Shown piece after piece: positions 22,791-33,589 of a DNA stretch of 64,000 nucleotides. Position 1 is the first letter of the stretch. Each line of letters opens with the position of its first letter. Source of the stretch: Stratiolaelaps scimitus (taxonomy: Eukaryota; Arthropoda; Arachnida; Mesostigmata; Laelapidae); contig JABWDB010000004.1 of the NCBI GenBank assembly GCA_019614645.1, positions 2,046,001 through 2,110,000 of the forward strand, given 5' to 3'. The translations under genes were made by a program, and so were the position numbers. The notes beneath the pieces are model-generated. The model had not been told where the DNA came from, did no database searches, and saw only the letters and a program-made list of their open reading frames with translations.

Positions 22791-24090
22791 TTTAAGGTAC
22801 TTCGTTACCGAATTCGATAGTATTTCTGTATTCAATGTCGAGTTGATATCCTGGTAGGAGCGTTGCCCATCTTTGTAACCGATTTGCAGTCTAAATGGGA
22901 ATGACTTTCTCAATACCAAATATAGTTAGGGGTGCCTTTATGGTCAGTTCGTAAGGTGAAGTTTCTTCCGTGAATATAGTCACGAAATTTTTGGCGTGCA
23001 AAAACAAGGGTTGGTGCTTTCTTTTCAATTTGTGCATATTTCTGTTGTGCTTTGGTCAGAGGTTTACTGGCTTGTTGGATAGCTTTTTCTGATCCATCAG
23101 GGTATCGGTGTGAACTAACTGCACCAATGCCATGTTGACTTGCGTCAGCTGCAACCACAATTGGTAGATGGGGATCGTATTAGGTTAACAAAAGGTCGGA
23201 TTGTAAGATTTTCTGTTGATCTCATTTATGGAGTTTTGGCATTATTTTGACCATTTAAGCTCAGTATCTTTTGCAGTAGTTTGTTTAGAGGTCCACGAAG
23301 TGCTCTTAATTTATGTACAATAGCTGAATAGTGAGTTATCATGTAGGGTCCTGAGTTCTGAGACATGGTAGGTGATGGCATATTTATTATTGTTTCAACA
23401 TTTTTGAGATCACGTTTTCGTCCTTCTGGGACGATAATTAAGCCTGAGTAATTGATTGAAGTCTGAAGGAATTTACATTTTTCTAATCGTACTTTTCAGC
23501 GAAATTCTTGTATCCGGTGGAATAATTGGTTTAGCCTTTTATTGTGTTCTACGATTGTTGGGCCAGAGATAATAATATCATCTAGATAAGCAGATACTCC
23601 GGGTAGGCCATCAGTTACTCTATAAATTATTTCCTGAAAAACAGCTGGTGCTACCATTATACCAAATGGAAGACGGTTGTATCTATTGAGGCCTTTGGGA
23701 GTATTAATTGTTAATAACGGTTTAGATTCCTCATCGACTTCAATTTGTAGATATGCTTCGGCGAAATCCATGGTTGAACAAAAAATTCGCCACCATTGAA
23801 TGTAGTAGAAAGATCTTCGGGTGCCGGTAATGGGTAGTGGTGGTCCTCTAAGAGATCATAAAGACCTGTAGAAGAGTTAACGCATAGTCTAATATCACCC
23901 GATTTCGTTCGGGTGGCAACTATGGGTGCAGCGAACTCTGAATAGGTAACTTTCTTACAAACCCCAGTGGTAGATAAACGTTGAGGTTAATGTTCTAGTT
24001 TTGATAAAATATGATATGAAACTTGGCCTTGACTTTATGAAGATACTCTGACGTGTTTCCGGTTTGAGTCGAAAATGAGCTTTTTTTAAG
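22790..24090 (-). pseudogene. pol: Reverse transcriptase-RNase H, inverted within the LTR element
   Basis: Read on the minus strand from about 24090: KAHFRLKPETRQSIF and VSYHILSKLEH (RT N-terminal region), KKVTYSEFAAPIVATRTKSG, the fingers/palm segment MDFAEAYLQIEV with a catalytic Asp, RLPFGIMVAPAVFQ, and the catalytic YLDDI motif near 23577-23590. RNase H follows, with VAADASQHGIGAV (23158 downward), an EKKA segment, and TDHK. The connecting end NRLQRWATLLPGYQ and IEYRNTIEFGN reaches about 22792. Frameshifts and stops occur near 23775, 23490-23160 and 22915. Module order is normal within the segment, but the whole block is reversed relative to gag, protease, integrase and LTRs. The length of about 1.3 kb is slightly short for RT-RNase H. 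Confidence 0.9.
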
Positions 24091-24094
24091 GTAC

Positions 24095-24446
24095 CAATTG
24101 TGAACCCTGGCCAATAACAACTAAGCCTTGACAGAGTCCATATCGATTTTGCCGGATCCGTCGAAGGTAAAATGTTGCTAATAGTCGTAGATGCCTACTC
24201 AAGACCTCCAACATATTCACTAATTTCCTCGGGTCCCTTGGCATCAAGCATGTTCGTACTGCCCCATTTCATCGTCAATCTAACGGTTTAGCCGAAAGAT
24301 TTCATATTTCCAAAAGAGGCTATAACAAGCTACGTCGGACAAATGACTCTGACACCGCACGAGACCTGTTCTTAATGGCCTACAAAACGACTCCGAATGT
24401 CACAGGAAAATCACCAGCCCAAATATTTTTAGGACGAACATTTTGA
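24095..24446 (+). pseudogene. Integrase pseudogene of the LTR element, middle deleted
   Basis: Integrase inserts the cDNA into the genome using a D,D-35-E triad. The + strand shows PWPITTKP, then (frame change) DRVHIDFAGSVEGKMLL and VVDAYSR, which hold the first Asp. Next comes FLGSLGIKHVRTAPFHRQ and SNGLAERF, holding the Glu, then FLMAYKTTPNVTGKSPAQIF. The roughly 35-40 residues that should carry the second Asp (SDNG-like) are absent at the junction near 24212-24230. The N-terminal HHCC zinc-binding part is also missing, as expected if the sequence next to the inverted block was lost. Inactive. Confidence 0.85.
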
Positions 24447-24698
24447 ACAGTACAAGGTTAAAGTGGATAATAAAGAATGGACACGCCATTGTAACCAATT
24501 AAAATGGAGAAACAAACCACACTTGAACTTGAGGCTTGGACGTTATCAAGAAACATCAACCTCAATCAGCACACCACCCAGGAATATAGCATCTCGACCA
24601 GTACCAATCGAGCTGTCAACAAGGACAATATCTTCCCGTATTCGAAGACCTCCTTCCACACTACAAGTCACAGGACAAGGAAGTACATATGAGTCTCT

Positions 24699-24713
24699 AA
24701 AGAAAAAGGAAGG
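24699..24713 (+). promoter_or_regulatory. Polypurine tract
   Basis: AAAGAAAAAGGAAGG lies two bases before the right LTR, the expected site for plus-strand cDNA priming. Confidence 0.85.
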
Positions 24714-24715
24714 TA

Positions 24716-24815
24716 TGAGATGGAAGTAGTATATAAGGATAAAGATAATAAAGATTGTAATCACTCAGTTATTCTAAAGGCATAACACAGTCGAGTCGCC
24801 TTTACCAATATAACA
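24716..24815 (+). repeat. 3' LTR (100 bp)
   Basis: Starts TGAGATGGAAG and ends ATATAACA. Contains TATATAA (24730-24736) and AATAAAG (24747-24753). Aligns with the 5' LTR over its full length with about 15% differences and two small gaps. Confidence 0.88.
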
Positions 24816-24820
24816 ACCGT
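24816..24820. repeat. Target-site duplication, right (ACCGT)
   Basis: Matches 21216-21220. Confidence 0.85.
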
Positions 24821-25620
24821 CTTCATTTACTGACAGCTAAATGCTACTGACTCAAGCTGAAAACATTACGATCAACGACCACTAACTGAGCTTACTATTC
24901 AGCTGATCACTAGTATGCGTATTTATTACTAGTTGGCTAAGTGTTCGATAATTCCAAAGTGTAACGTGTGTATGAAAATCTGAAGTGCTCACCTGCCGAG
25001 TGCGCTCATTAGGTAAATAATCAAATCAAGCTTCCATGTCAACTTGGCAGACCTTTACCGTCGAATGAATATGTCGCGGTATTTCTTTTCTTATATTTTT
25101 AGCACTGTCAAAATGGCACAACTTAATTTGATAAGGCGTATCCTATCAGTGTCATTTTCGTGTGTTGTATACAGATGATCCTCTGGTAACGAGTGAACCA
25201 ATTGCATGCCCTCCTCTCTCTCTCGCATACGGGTATATTAGCTGGCTCAGGCCACGTTTCGCTGTTCGTCGTATGAGGTGAAATGAGCGTTATTGATTAG
25301 TCGGGCCAAAGTTTCGTGATTTCAGGAATTGAGTTTCGTGAGATTGCCTCACTTTCCGTCAACTATCCCGGCCACCACCGACTCGTTCCCTGTAGCGCCA
25401 TGCATCTTTCCAGCATCGTAGTCAGCTCTACGTTGCTGGAAAGATGCGTGGCTCTCTAGATATCCACTCTACGTTGTCATACATCGCTCCGCTAACATTT
25501 ACATGATCAGTCTGTATTAGGGTTCTGGTCATCTTCCCTGACCATGGTTGACCTGACTGCACTGTCCACTGAACCAACTGGCAGCGATCGACTGGAAACT
25601 CCTGGAAACCTGTGCTGTGA
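24821..25620. other. Non-genic stretch right of the LTR element
   Basis: Contains the hairpin at 25397-25452. Nothing else is recognised. Confidence 0.5.
25397..25452. repeat. Near-perfect hairpin (25-nt arms, 6-nt loop)
   Basis: The arm GCCATGCATCTTTCCAGCAT plus CGTAG pairs with CTACGTTGCTGGAAAGATGC plus GTGGC at 23 of 25 positions around TCAGCT. One of the two differences is a G-T wobble. The loop is shorter than in usual animal microRNA precursors. Confidence 0.9.
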
Positions 25621-26847
25621 GGGGGTTAGGTGGTGCCAGGGGAGATGGGGGGTAATCTGAGCTATAATCAGCAGCGCATCATGTGTGCTACGAAGGCCGC
25701 CATTAACTCATGCAGACCCACTCGACGCTGCTGATGCTGCTGCTGCTGCGACTCCAATGACGCCGACCATAACAACAAGGGCGATGACGACGCCAACGGC
25801 GAAAAGGCAGGAGGACGCATACAATTAACGGCCGTAATGAGTAGCTAGTGGAGAATACCACCCGTGGAACAGTGTCCTGCGCATGGATGGTGGATAAATG
25901 AGTTAAGCATAGATTGCCAGAAAGTTAAGAGGGTAGGAACGGCCGGACGCTTAATAGGACCTTCGCTTCCTATTGGTCGCGCTCCTCTGCCTGGCGGCAT
26001 TGTCCCCAGCCGCACGTGGCATCTCCGTCGCCGCCTGCGCTGCAACGTCTAACCATAGTTGAAATGGACGAGGGGGGGAATTATCTTCGTTCACCGCTCG
26101 TACCACTGTTCAGTCAAGGCGGCTGCAGGCCTGCGACAGTGAAATCAGCAGGAAGTCGCTCGCTCGGGTCATGAATAGGCAGGTCAGCAAACTTTTGTAT
26201 TGGGCATGTGTTTGGTTGTATCACCGGGGACTCCGGGGGCGTGGGTTAACGCCAGCGGGAAAAAAAGGACGGCGGGGAGCGTTGGGATTCGAGTGGTGGA
26301 AGAAGTGTTGTTGTTGTTGCGGCGGTCATTGCCAGGGGCACTGTAGCACTGGCAGGTTTGATAGTGGTGATACTGAGATGTCCACTTGGTACCACCCGAG
26401 CAACTATATGACAAACATGGCAAAAGGGTAAACAAGTCCTAGACTATCCACGGTCAGTGAAGATAGTAGCCCAGACGTTGCGAACATGAAGCGAGCCGGA
26501 CGCAGCTCCAGCTCCGAACGAGCCCGGACACACAAGGCAGGCGGGCTATTATACCAAGTAAACCACTACCCACGTTTTGTTTTCCAAAAAAAAACTGCTA
26601 CTACTGCTACTACTACTGAGGCCAGCTGTAACAACGGAGGGAAAATCGAAGAAAAGAAAACAACCAGGCCAAGCAAGTGGCCTGGCCCATGAAGAGGTCG
26701 GAAAAGAGAGTTCGCCCACGGGGATGTGAGAGTAAGGGATTGGACAGGGGAGTTTTTAGCAGCGATAGTGTAACTCTGCCTCCTCTTCGTAGACGACGAG
26801 AACTGAAACGGTCAGCAGCCGCCGGAGGAGTGTCCGCGGCGTCGACA

Positions 26848-26880
26848 ACGACGACGACGGCGGCGGCGGCGGCGGCGTCG
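26848..26880. repeat. (CGA)/(CGG) triplet repeat
   Basis: Successive ACG and GGC triplets seen directly. Confidence 0.85.
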
Positions 26881-26965
26881 GCAGCTTCTTTTCTCAAAGA
26901 AAAGTGGAGAAAGGTTTTTCTGGGATCCCGGAGGGAGGTGGCGGCACGGCTTTGGCGATCAAGAG

Positions 26966-26991
26966 TTTATTATTATTATTATTATTATTAT
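26966..26991. repeat. (TTA)n microsatellite
   Basis: Eight TTA-type units. Confidence 0.9.
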
Positions 26992-27406
26992 GTGCCTTTT
27001 GCAATGGATCTCTGAGGATACAATAGTTTCCCCTTTGACGGCAGGCAAAGCGAGGGTGCGAGCGAGAGAGAAGGTTTATCAGAATTTATTTTAGGGAATT
27101 GGAAGAGATATAAGAAGAAATACAGAAATGCGCTTGAGAAAATGAGGACACGGAACGACTCAGCATTAAATGCCGCTGAAGATAAAAGAAAAACATGGAA
27201 ATAATGGGAATTTAGGAAGTGACAGATTTTAGGAATACAACTGCAATATACTTTTAATCTTTAGATAACGACCCCAAGATGGCATCAGAACTTCGGTATC
27301 TCTGGCTGTCCAGTGGGCTGTGACCATGACAACCCTTAATTTGTTGGTCAAGTTAAGTCAAGTCACATAGTGGTAGATATAATACTTATCGTGGACTATT
27401 TTGTTT

Positions 27407-27408
<2 letters not shown>

Positions 27409-27442
<34 letters not shown>
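27409..27442. repeat. (AT)n microsatellite
   Basis: About 17 AT units. Confidence 0.95.
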
Positions 27443-27860
27443 CGTTAAAAATTGCAATCAAAAGATATTTTTCCTTCGGCTTGAACCTAACTAATATTAG
27501 CATCATGTTCGCATATGTATCGCGTTTCAAATCGGTTTGGTTTACCTGATAAATTACGATGACATCGATAGCTCTTTGTTGTAATTTCTGTCGAAGGTGG
27601 TTGACCGGACTCGTGGGCATTGATACGATCGCAGGCGTATCAGCGAATGTGTACGGTAGCAAGTCAAAGGTTAAGCACTTAGTCTAGCACGAGTTTGAAT
27701 GACAGCACTCATTTATTGTTGGCAATACACAGAGACAATGTAGAGCTGACGGAAGAGTATAGGTGAACGCCACAATAACTCTCAGCACATTCGGACGACT
27801 CAACTCGACTCTGATCGCCATGTGCGTTAAGTAAATTTGTTGATTTTTATTCATTTGTAA

Positions 27861-27935
27861 GGTAAAGGTAAAGCTTTATTTGTTTATTAAAGGAACTGCA
27901 GTTTTTACACTGCTTAAGTTCTTAAGATATCATAG
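27861..27935 (-). mobile_element. SINE family 1, copy E (reverse, 3' part)
   Basis: The + strand shows GGTAAAGGTAAAGC, TTTATTTGTTTATTAAAGG, AACTGCAGTTTTTACACTGC and TTAAGTTCTTAAGATATCA. This is the reverse complement of the family-1 tail and middle part. The tRNA-like head is not detectable. Confidence 0.7.
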
Positions 27936-30900
27936 ACAGCTCACAGAGGGGGTCAAGAAGGCTTCACCTTAACCATTGGGACAACAATGATTCTTTATAA
28001 AAGAGGGATAAGCTGAGCTTGCGACAACGTGTGTCCTATATCGCGCCTCGAACAATCGCTGTCCGCTAATGTCTGATCGTATCGAACGTCCCCAAATTAG
28101 CCAATTTCCTTAATTCCATGTGATGCAAGCATTCAACCCGTTGGCACCCAGCTGTGATATAATATCCGAATATACACTAGAATATTATTCTTAGTGCAAG
28201 AAATGCTTTGTGAAGAAAGCAGTTCCTGCTCGAATCTTCTTCGAGCAGGAAATGCCTTCCACCCACATGTAAGGCCGACACGTCTAGTATAAGTAATCCC
28301 CACATCATGATCTTTCTCCCCTCTCTATCTTAAGGTCTTGACCATTTCCACGAGCTGCAATGCTCCAGATGCAACCATCCAGATGTACTGGGCATTGTTT
28401 CTAAGCAATTGTCAAGTAGTAAACAAGGTCTGCAAGGGAATTACAGCAGGTACATAGAGGCCTATGCCCTATGGAGGGTGGTGGCGGTGGTAACCAACGC
28501 CGACCGAGCGTCAATAAGGACATCGGGACTTGGCCGTAGCCTGACCCATAATACATACACTCGAGGACCGCCAAGCGTTAGAGGCACAATACCCTTTACG
28601 GCCGTCGGGTATCAAGACAATCGACATCGATGGTTGGGTAAACGAGCGCAAAAACAGCGAATGGGCACCGAAGTGGGATCAGCACAGCGTTGTTGGAACG
28701 ACCACGAGGAGAACCCAACAAAAGCAAATTGCTATGGCAGTGCCCTTCGGCCTTTAGGCAGGCAGGGGCAGAAAATTGCCAGTGTAGTTGCGGCAGGTCG
28801 ATTTTCTACGCTTACTGATGATTTTTAGCAACGCGCCTTTTTAGATGAACTTGATCAGGATGAAGGTGAGGGAGGTTGACGCAACTAAGTGTGGACGTAA
28901 GTCGAGAAACACCGCAAGGAAATATGTTGCTTTGGCTTACATTGGCCTCAATCTCATGCTTTCAGATTCCTTGGGATATGTGATTCTGATTGATGACAGT
29001 ACGTTCCAGGTCGTCGGTACTGCTCTCGTGATTTCGTCCGCCGGCAAAACACCTATGAACACGGACTAAGGCTCGGAAGCATAGTTTACTGATCGCATAC
29101 CAGTTATCGATGCAGTTCGAAAAATGAAGCAGTGCATATGTTTTGTGTTGGATTTCATCTTAGCTGGCGTTCTGTGGAACAATTTGTCCTGGTCTGCTCG
29201 ACTTCTCTGTTGGACTAGAGAAGTATAATTCAAAATGAGTTCAAAATCAAATACATGATAGTTTGTCTCCTTGGACAGTTACAGTTGCATAGTGCTTTGT
29301 ATACTTTTATCGAATCACATAAACACGAACAGGTGAATATATCATGGTGGACTATAAAGCCAGACGATAGTTTGCATTGGAGCGAATTTCGGTGCTAATT
29401 TTCTAGTTCATTACGGAGTCGCAAGACTACGACAGTTTACCCCAAAGTGCCCTTCATAAATATGCAGCGCATATATAATAAAATCTCTAAATATCGCGCA
29501 AAAATGGAAAGAGAAACATCACTGAAGGCTGCTACCGGAACATGGTCCTCTTGTTATCGTCTAGCACCCCGCCTCTGTAATTTCCCTTATTATGCACAAG
29601 TAATAATGCATTGCATATTGGAAATACGTATCGTCTTACATCGATCCTACGTACGTTGTTGAATTGAAATTTTTTTGAGAACACCAGAAGCAAACACACA
29701 ATAATGGTCCATTGTCGTTTCTGTCCACATAACATCGTAGTCGTCTAATTGATATTTACGTATGGATCTATTGCGACAAATTGACCCCGGACCCGTAAGG
29801 CGTTGCGGTCCCAGGGCAGCATTAGTCGCTATGATGATGAGTGGATACAACAACCATTATCACGGCCAGTCCGTCAATATCGGTCTCTCGGCTCTGGCTT
29901 GTCACGGCTTGCCTTGGGTACATACGAGACTTACACTGTGTCATGATAAAGCAGCGAGTGGGCGTACAGACCCGAAGGCGGACCCAATCAGTGTGCGCCC
30001 CGACGCTTGCGTTTCTGGCGGCCAGTAGCGACTACCGGCTACGTGTTTTATCAACTACCATGCGTCGTCGTCGTCACGCCGGAACTCCACCCCAGAAGAC
30101 CTGAACCAGTAATCTCGTGACAATTGAATCCGCCGGCGACCGCGGCTGTTCTTTCAATTCGACATCGACGAACTACGAAATGCGTGAAAGACGGGTGTGG
30201 ATGAACCCAATTTTTTATTTATGATCAGTCAGTTACGCACAGAGGTCGAAGAATCATCTGGATCGTAGGCAAAAGTGTCCAACAGGAGATACTCATGAGA
30301 ATATAATTGAAACCGTCTGTATTTATAGACGAATTTGACCTGAGCACCTAATATTCATGGAACTGTTATTTTCATAACTTAACCCTAGCGGTATTATGAC
30401 AGAATTTTATGACAGCGATCCCAATGACAATCGAGATGCAGAAATAAAGCAGATCAAATATAAAAATGTTTCATTTAGCTCGTTCTCTGGTCATAAAAGT
30501 TCATTTTCGATGCAAACAGCAGTTCGATAAGAGCCTGTAGAAGTATATTTTGAGCTTGTTCCTCTACCCACTATGTGGGGGCTATTTTCGCTCTTTGACT
30601 GGATTGAACTATAACACTAAGGCCGCTCACTGGCGTTCAGATGGCAAGACGAAACTCGATAGGCGATCATATTTCTGACAATAGGAGAGGACATGCAAGA
30701 ACCCTTCAGTAGTGTATGCTACTCAACCCACGCGTTCTTAAGACGAGCAACGGATGATACCGGTCCCACTATAATCAGTTTGGAGTCGCTCCGCATAAAC
30801 TCACTATTTTCAAGTAAATATGCTCGTAAGTATTACGTGTTACCTCTTTCAGTATATCGATATTGACAATTCGTTTAGAATAGCCTCACATGTGGCATAT

Positions 30901-32300
30901 ATACACGAGTACTTGCTACAAATTGAGCCAATTTACATTGAAATATTTCCACATAAGCTTCTCTACCTATTTTTTATTCACAAAAAAAAAAAGCCCTTAT
31001 ATCTAGCTGCATAAAATGGCAGAGGTAAAGATGAAGATTTGACAAGTTAGATAAATACTGTTTGATTTTCTTATGCCAAACGCTGGCAGCATTCAGAGCA
31101 GCATCCTCCTCTAAGGCGTTGTTTTTTTTTTCTGTAAGCACCATCTAGATTTGCCTTGCAATCGTATTGTACGCAGAGGTGCTGACAATGGAGCAGATTA
31201 GGTGCGACCAGACTTTGGAGTCAGCTGGCTATACGGTCCCCCGAACAGAGGCGTGTTTTCTTTTAGCTCGTCATCGTCACTAGAGTGGCACGTCCATTGC
31301 TCAATCGATGAAGTTTATGCCTTGTTCCAATGCCTACACTGTAGACGCTACTTACGGTCGGCTGGACAAGTTCGCTGATTAGTTCGTGTGGTCAACGGTC
31401 GCCTCTCGTGAAGATAAACTGTCAAAGTCGCGTTTGTGCGCACATTCAGCAGTGTACATATTCGCTGCGTAGTCGATCCGCCTAGGAGGACATCGTCTGA
31501 AGGTTCAATGAGGGCTTACACTTAAAACGAACTCCAACCCTAGAGCGATGGACTGAGTGAACATTTCCGAACACAGCGCTATTATTATATATAATATAAA
31601 TGTTATTCCATATTCGTTATCACACGATGCTCGAATCTGCACCACATCAGACCAGACGATGCATGGAGAACTCCAGGAGTTAGGCAATTGATAATCTTTC
31701 TGCCAACTATCTGTGCCAAATCGCAGTACGTTCTTTGTTTATCCGTAAAAAAAAACCAAGTAAATGCAACACTTTCCGATCGATTCAAAGAAGCTGCAGA
31801 TTTTAGCAGCTTTAACTTTTCAGCTGGACGTAAAAAGCCAATAGAGCTATACTACATCCCGCAAATCAGCGCATGAATATATATTATTAATTATGATTAA
31901 TTAAATATAAATATTCGATGACTAATCATTGAAGCGCACTTAAAGACATTTACGACACTTAGTGATAGGGCTAGTTTGAGTCTAACATAATCCAAAATGG
32001 GCATGTGTGCATTGCACTTCAGCTCTACAACAGACGTTGCCAAATCAAATGTCCAGCTGGAATTTTTTCGACCATGGTAGAATTCGAATAGGCCTCCGAA
32101 TAGGCCTCCAAACAATTTTGTTATTCGTAGTACAATTATAATCATCAATTCTACGAAGGCCTTATGAAGACCTTATCCTCATTCGTAAGATGCCATCCTG
32201 CACTTGGTTCTTCCATCAACACTGATGAGGTTCACAGACGACGCATCCGATGGCCATTGTTGTCCCCTATAATGACATAAGGATCTCTCTCTCTCTCTAA
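27936..32300. other. Long non-genic stretch
   Basis: About 4.4 kb without a supportable gene. Contains a hairpin at 28223-28251 and a tandem 12-bp duplication (GAATAGGCCTCC, 32085-32108). Open frames of up to 139 codons (28409-28828 +) show no recognisable family and no splice context. Confidence 0.5.
28223..28251. repeat. Perfect 12-bp hairpin, 5-nt loop
   Basis: TTCCTGCTCGAA pairs with TTCGAGCAGGAA around TCTTC. With one mismatch the pairing extends outward by about four more bases. Confidence 0.9.
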
Positions 32301-32319
32301 TGCTTCTAATTCAGCGAAG

Positions 32320-33078
32320 TTGGGTCGATTTTTTATAGTGGTGGCCAGCCATAACTCTAAACGAAAACTCGTGGTGAGTTTCTTTCAGATTTTTGTGCCT
32401 GCCCAGTTCGAGGGTCAGTAAGGCACAATTTGTTCTCATTGTATCATGCGCGTGGTGGTTTCATTATGTCATGCAGAAGTAGAACCGTCGGTCTGCCGTC
32501 TCGAAGAACAGTACAAGCCTTGGCTGGAAAGCGGCATTCCTTCTCCGTTTCAATTGTCAGACCTCTATAATGAGTCTTAAATTTACTTCCGCTTTCGATT
32601 CAGCTGATGAGGCCGCGCCTTTTAATTAAGTGAGGACCATGGAACATCTCAAAAGGGGCTCTTTCCTTTTATACATAGCATGTGGTGTTAAATTATACGC
32701 CACACGCCGGTCAGCAATTCCCACCTTCATAGTAACAGCTAGCTAGCGCTCCTGGTGTGCAGGTCTGCGAGTGATTTAATGAATAGTTCGAACGACATAT
32801 GCTTAAATCGATCACACGTCCCTTGCATAAAAGTCCACGATACGTCGCAGTTTATGGATGTAACTAAAGATATTGCTTCCAGTGGGCCGTCCCTGCGTAC
32901 AGCATTTCTGTCAACTTAGAAAGAAATGGCTTGGCGAACATTCGTTCATATCTTGGAGGATTTCTGAAGAAACAATGGAGGAGCGTCGTCGAGCGAATAC
33001 ACTGAGGCACAAATATGTTTTCGAGTATTTGAATTAATTGGGTGTGACTAAAGCCGGCCGATTTACCCTGCATTAAAT
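32320..33078 (-). pseudogene. Decayed LTR-retrotransposon integrase remnant
   Basis: On the minus strand, frames that switch repeatedly give a succession fitting a gypsy-type integrase: THTQLIQILENIFVPQ with CIRS, then DDAPPLFLQKSS (resembling the region around the second catalytic Asp), then DRRVAYNLTPHAMYKRKE, APFEMFHGPH (resembling the 'P-E-F-L-G' region after the core), and TDPRTGQAQK (resembling a basic C-terminal segment). Stops and frame changes are frequent. I see no LTRs around it. It could belong to a different element from the one at 21-25 kb. The match is by eye only. Confidence 0.45.
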
Positions 33079-33163
33079 TGTATACCCGCTGCGTACACCT
33101 GTGGTCGAGACGGGGACGCGCCTCTGAGATAAAAGACTTTCAGAATAGGAATGGCGCATGAAG

Positions 33164-33185
33164 ATATATATATATATATATATAT
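33164..33185. repeat. (AT)n microsatellite
   Basis: About 11 AT units. Confidence 0.9.
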
Positions 33186-33243
33186 GATTGAGACTTTGAA
33201 CATGATTGCTGCCTCGCTAGGAAAGCACTTGACAAAACCAACA

Positions 33244-33272
33244 AACGATTTATGATACAATCATAAATCGTT
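33244..33272. repeat. Perfect 12-bp hairpin, 5-nt loop
   Basis: AACGATTTATGA pairs with TCATAAATCGTT around TACAA. Confidence 0.9.
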
Positions 33273-33589
33273 GACACATGCAGACGAAACGACAAATCTG
33301 CCTGCTTGTCTATCTGCCTGCTTGCCCAGCTAACTAATCCACTGAAGCAACAGATACAGTGAAACAAACGAGCCTCTATGCATGAATCGACTGTTTGACC
33401 GCGAGAACACATCGGTCGTCGACTGCCACCCATCGGTCAGCACCCACCACGATTCGGCAGTAGGAGAAACGCCGGCAGGCGAATCACTTTGATTCTCTTC
33501 TATCTACATATCTATTTTCCATCGTTTCTGCTGTCAGCCACCTGATCTGCTACGCCCTATTCCATATACAATATACACAAACATCTGTC

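Larger units (their letters stand above)
21221..24815 (+). mobile_element. Degenerate Mag/gypsy-type LTR retrotransposon with an inverted RT-RNase H segment
   Basis: A complete insertion outline is visible: 5-bp target duplication, LTR starting TG and ending CA, primer-binding site, gag, protease, integrase, polypurine tract, second LTR and duplication. The two LTRs differ at roughly 15% of aligned positions by eye, so the copy is old. gag, protease and integrase read on the + strand with frameshifts and stops. Reverse transcriptase and RNase H, which should lie between protease and integrase, occupy exactly that slot but on the minus strand (about 22790-24090). The element is 3,595 bp, shorter than a typical intact gypsy element of about 5 kb, and is certainly non-autonomous. 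Confidence 0.92.
25620..27020. other. GC-rich, triplet-repeat block
   Basis: High GC with CTG runs (about 25727-25749), GCC/GCG words, a CGA/CGG run (about 26848-26880) and a (TTA)n run. Frames are open on both strands and no domain is recognised. Possible promoter or exon-1 region. Confidence 0.3.

Noticed and set aside
25397..25452. A conserved animal microRNA precursor
   Set aside because: The arms match no conserved microRNA I can recall, and the 6-nt loop is too short for a typical precursor. It is kept only as a hairpin.
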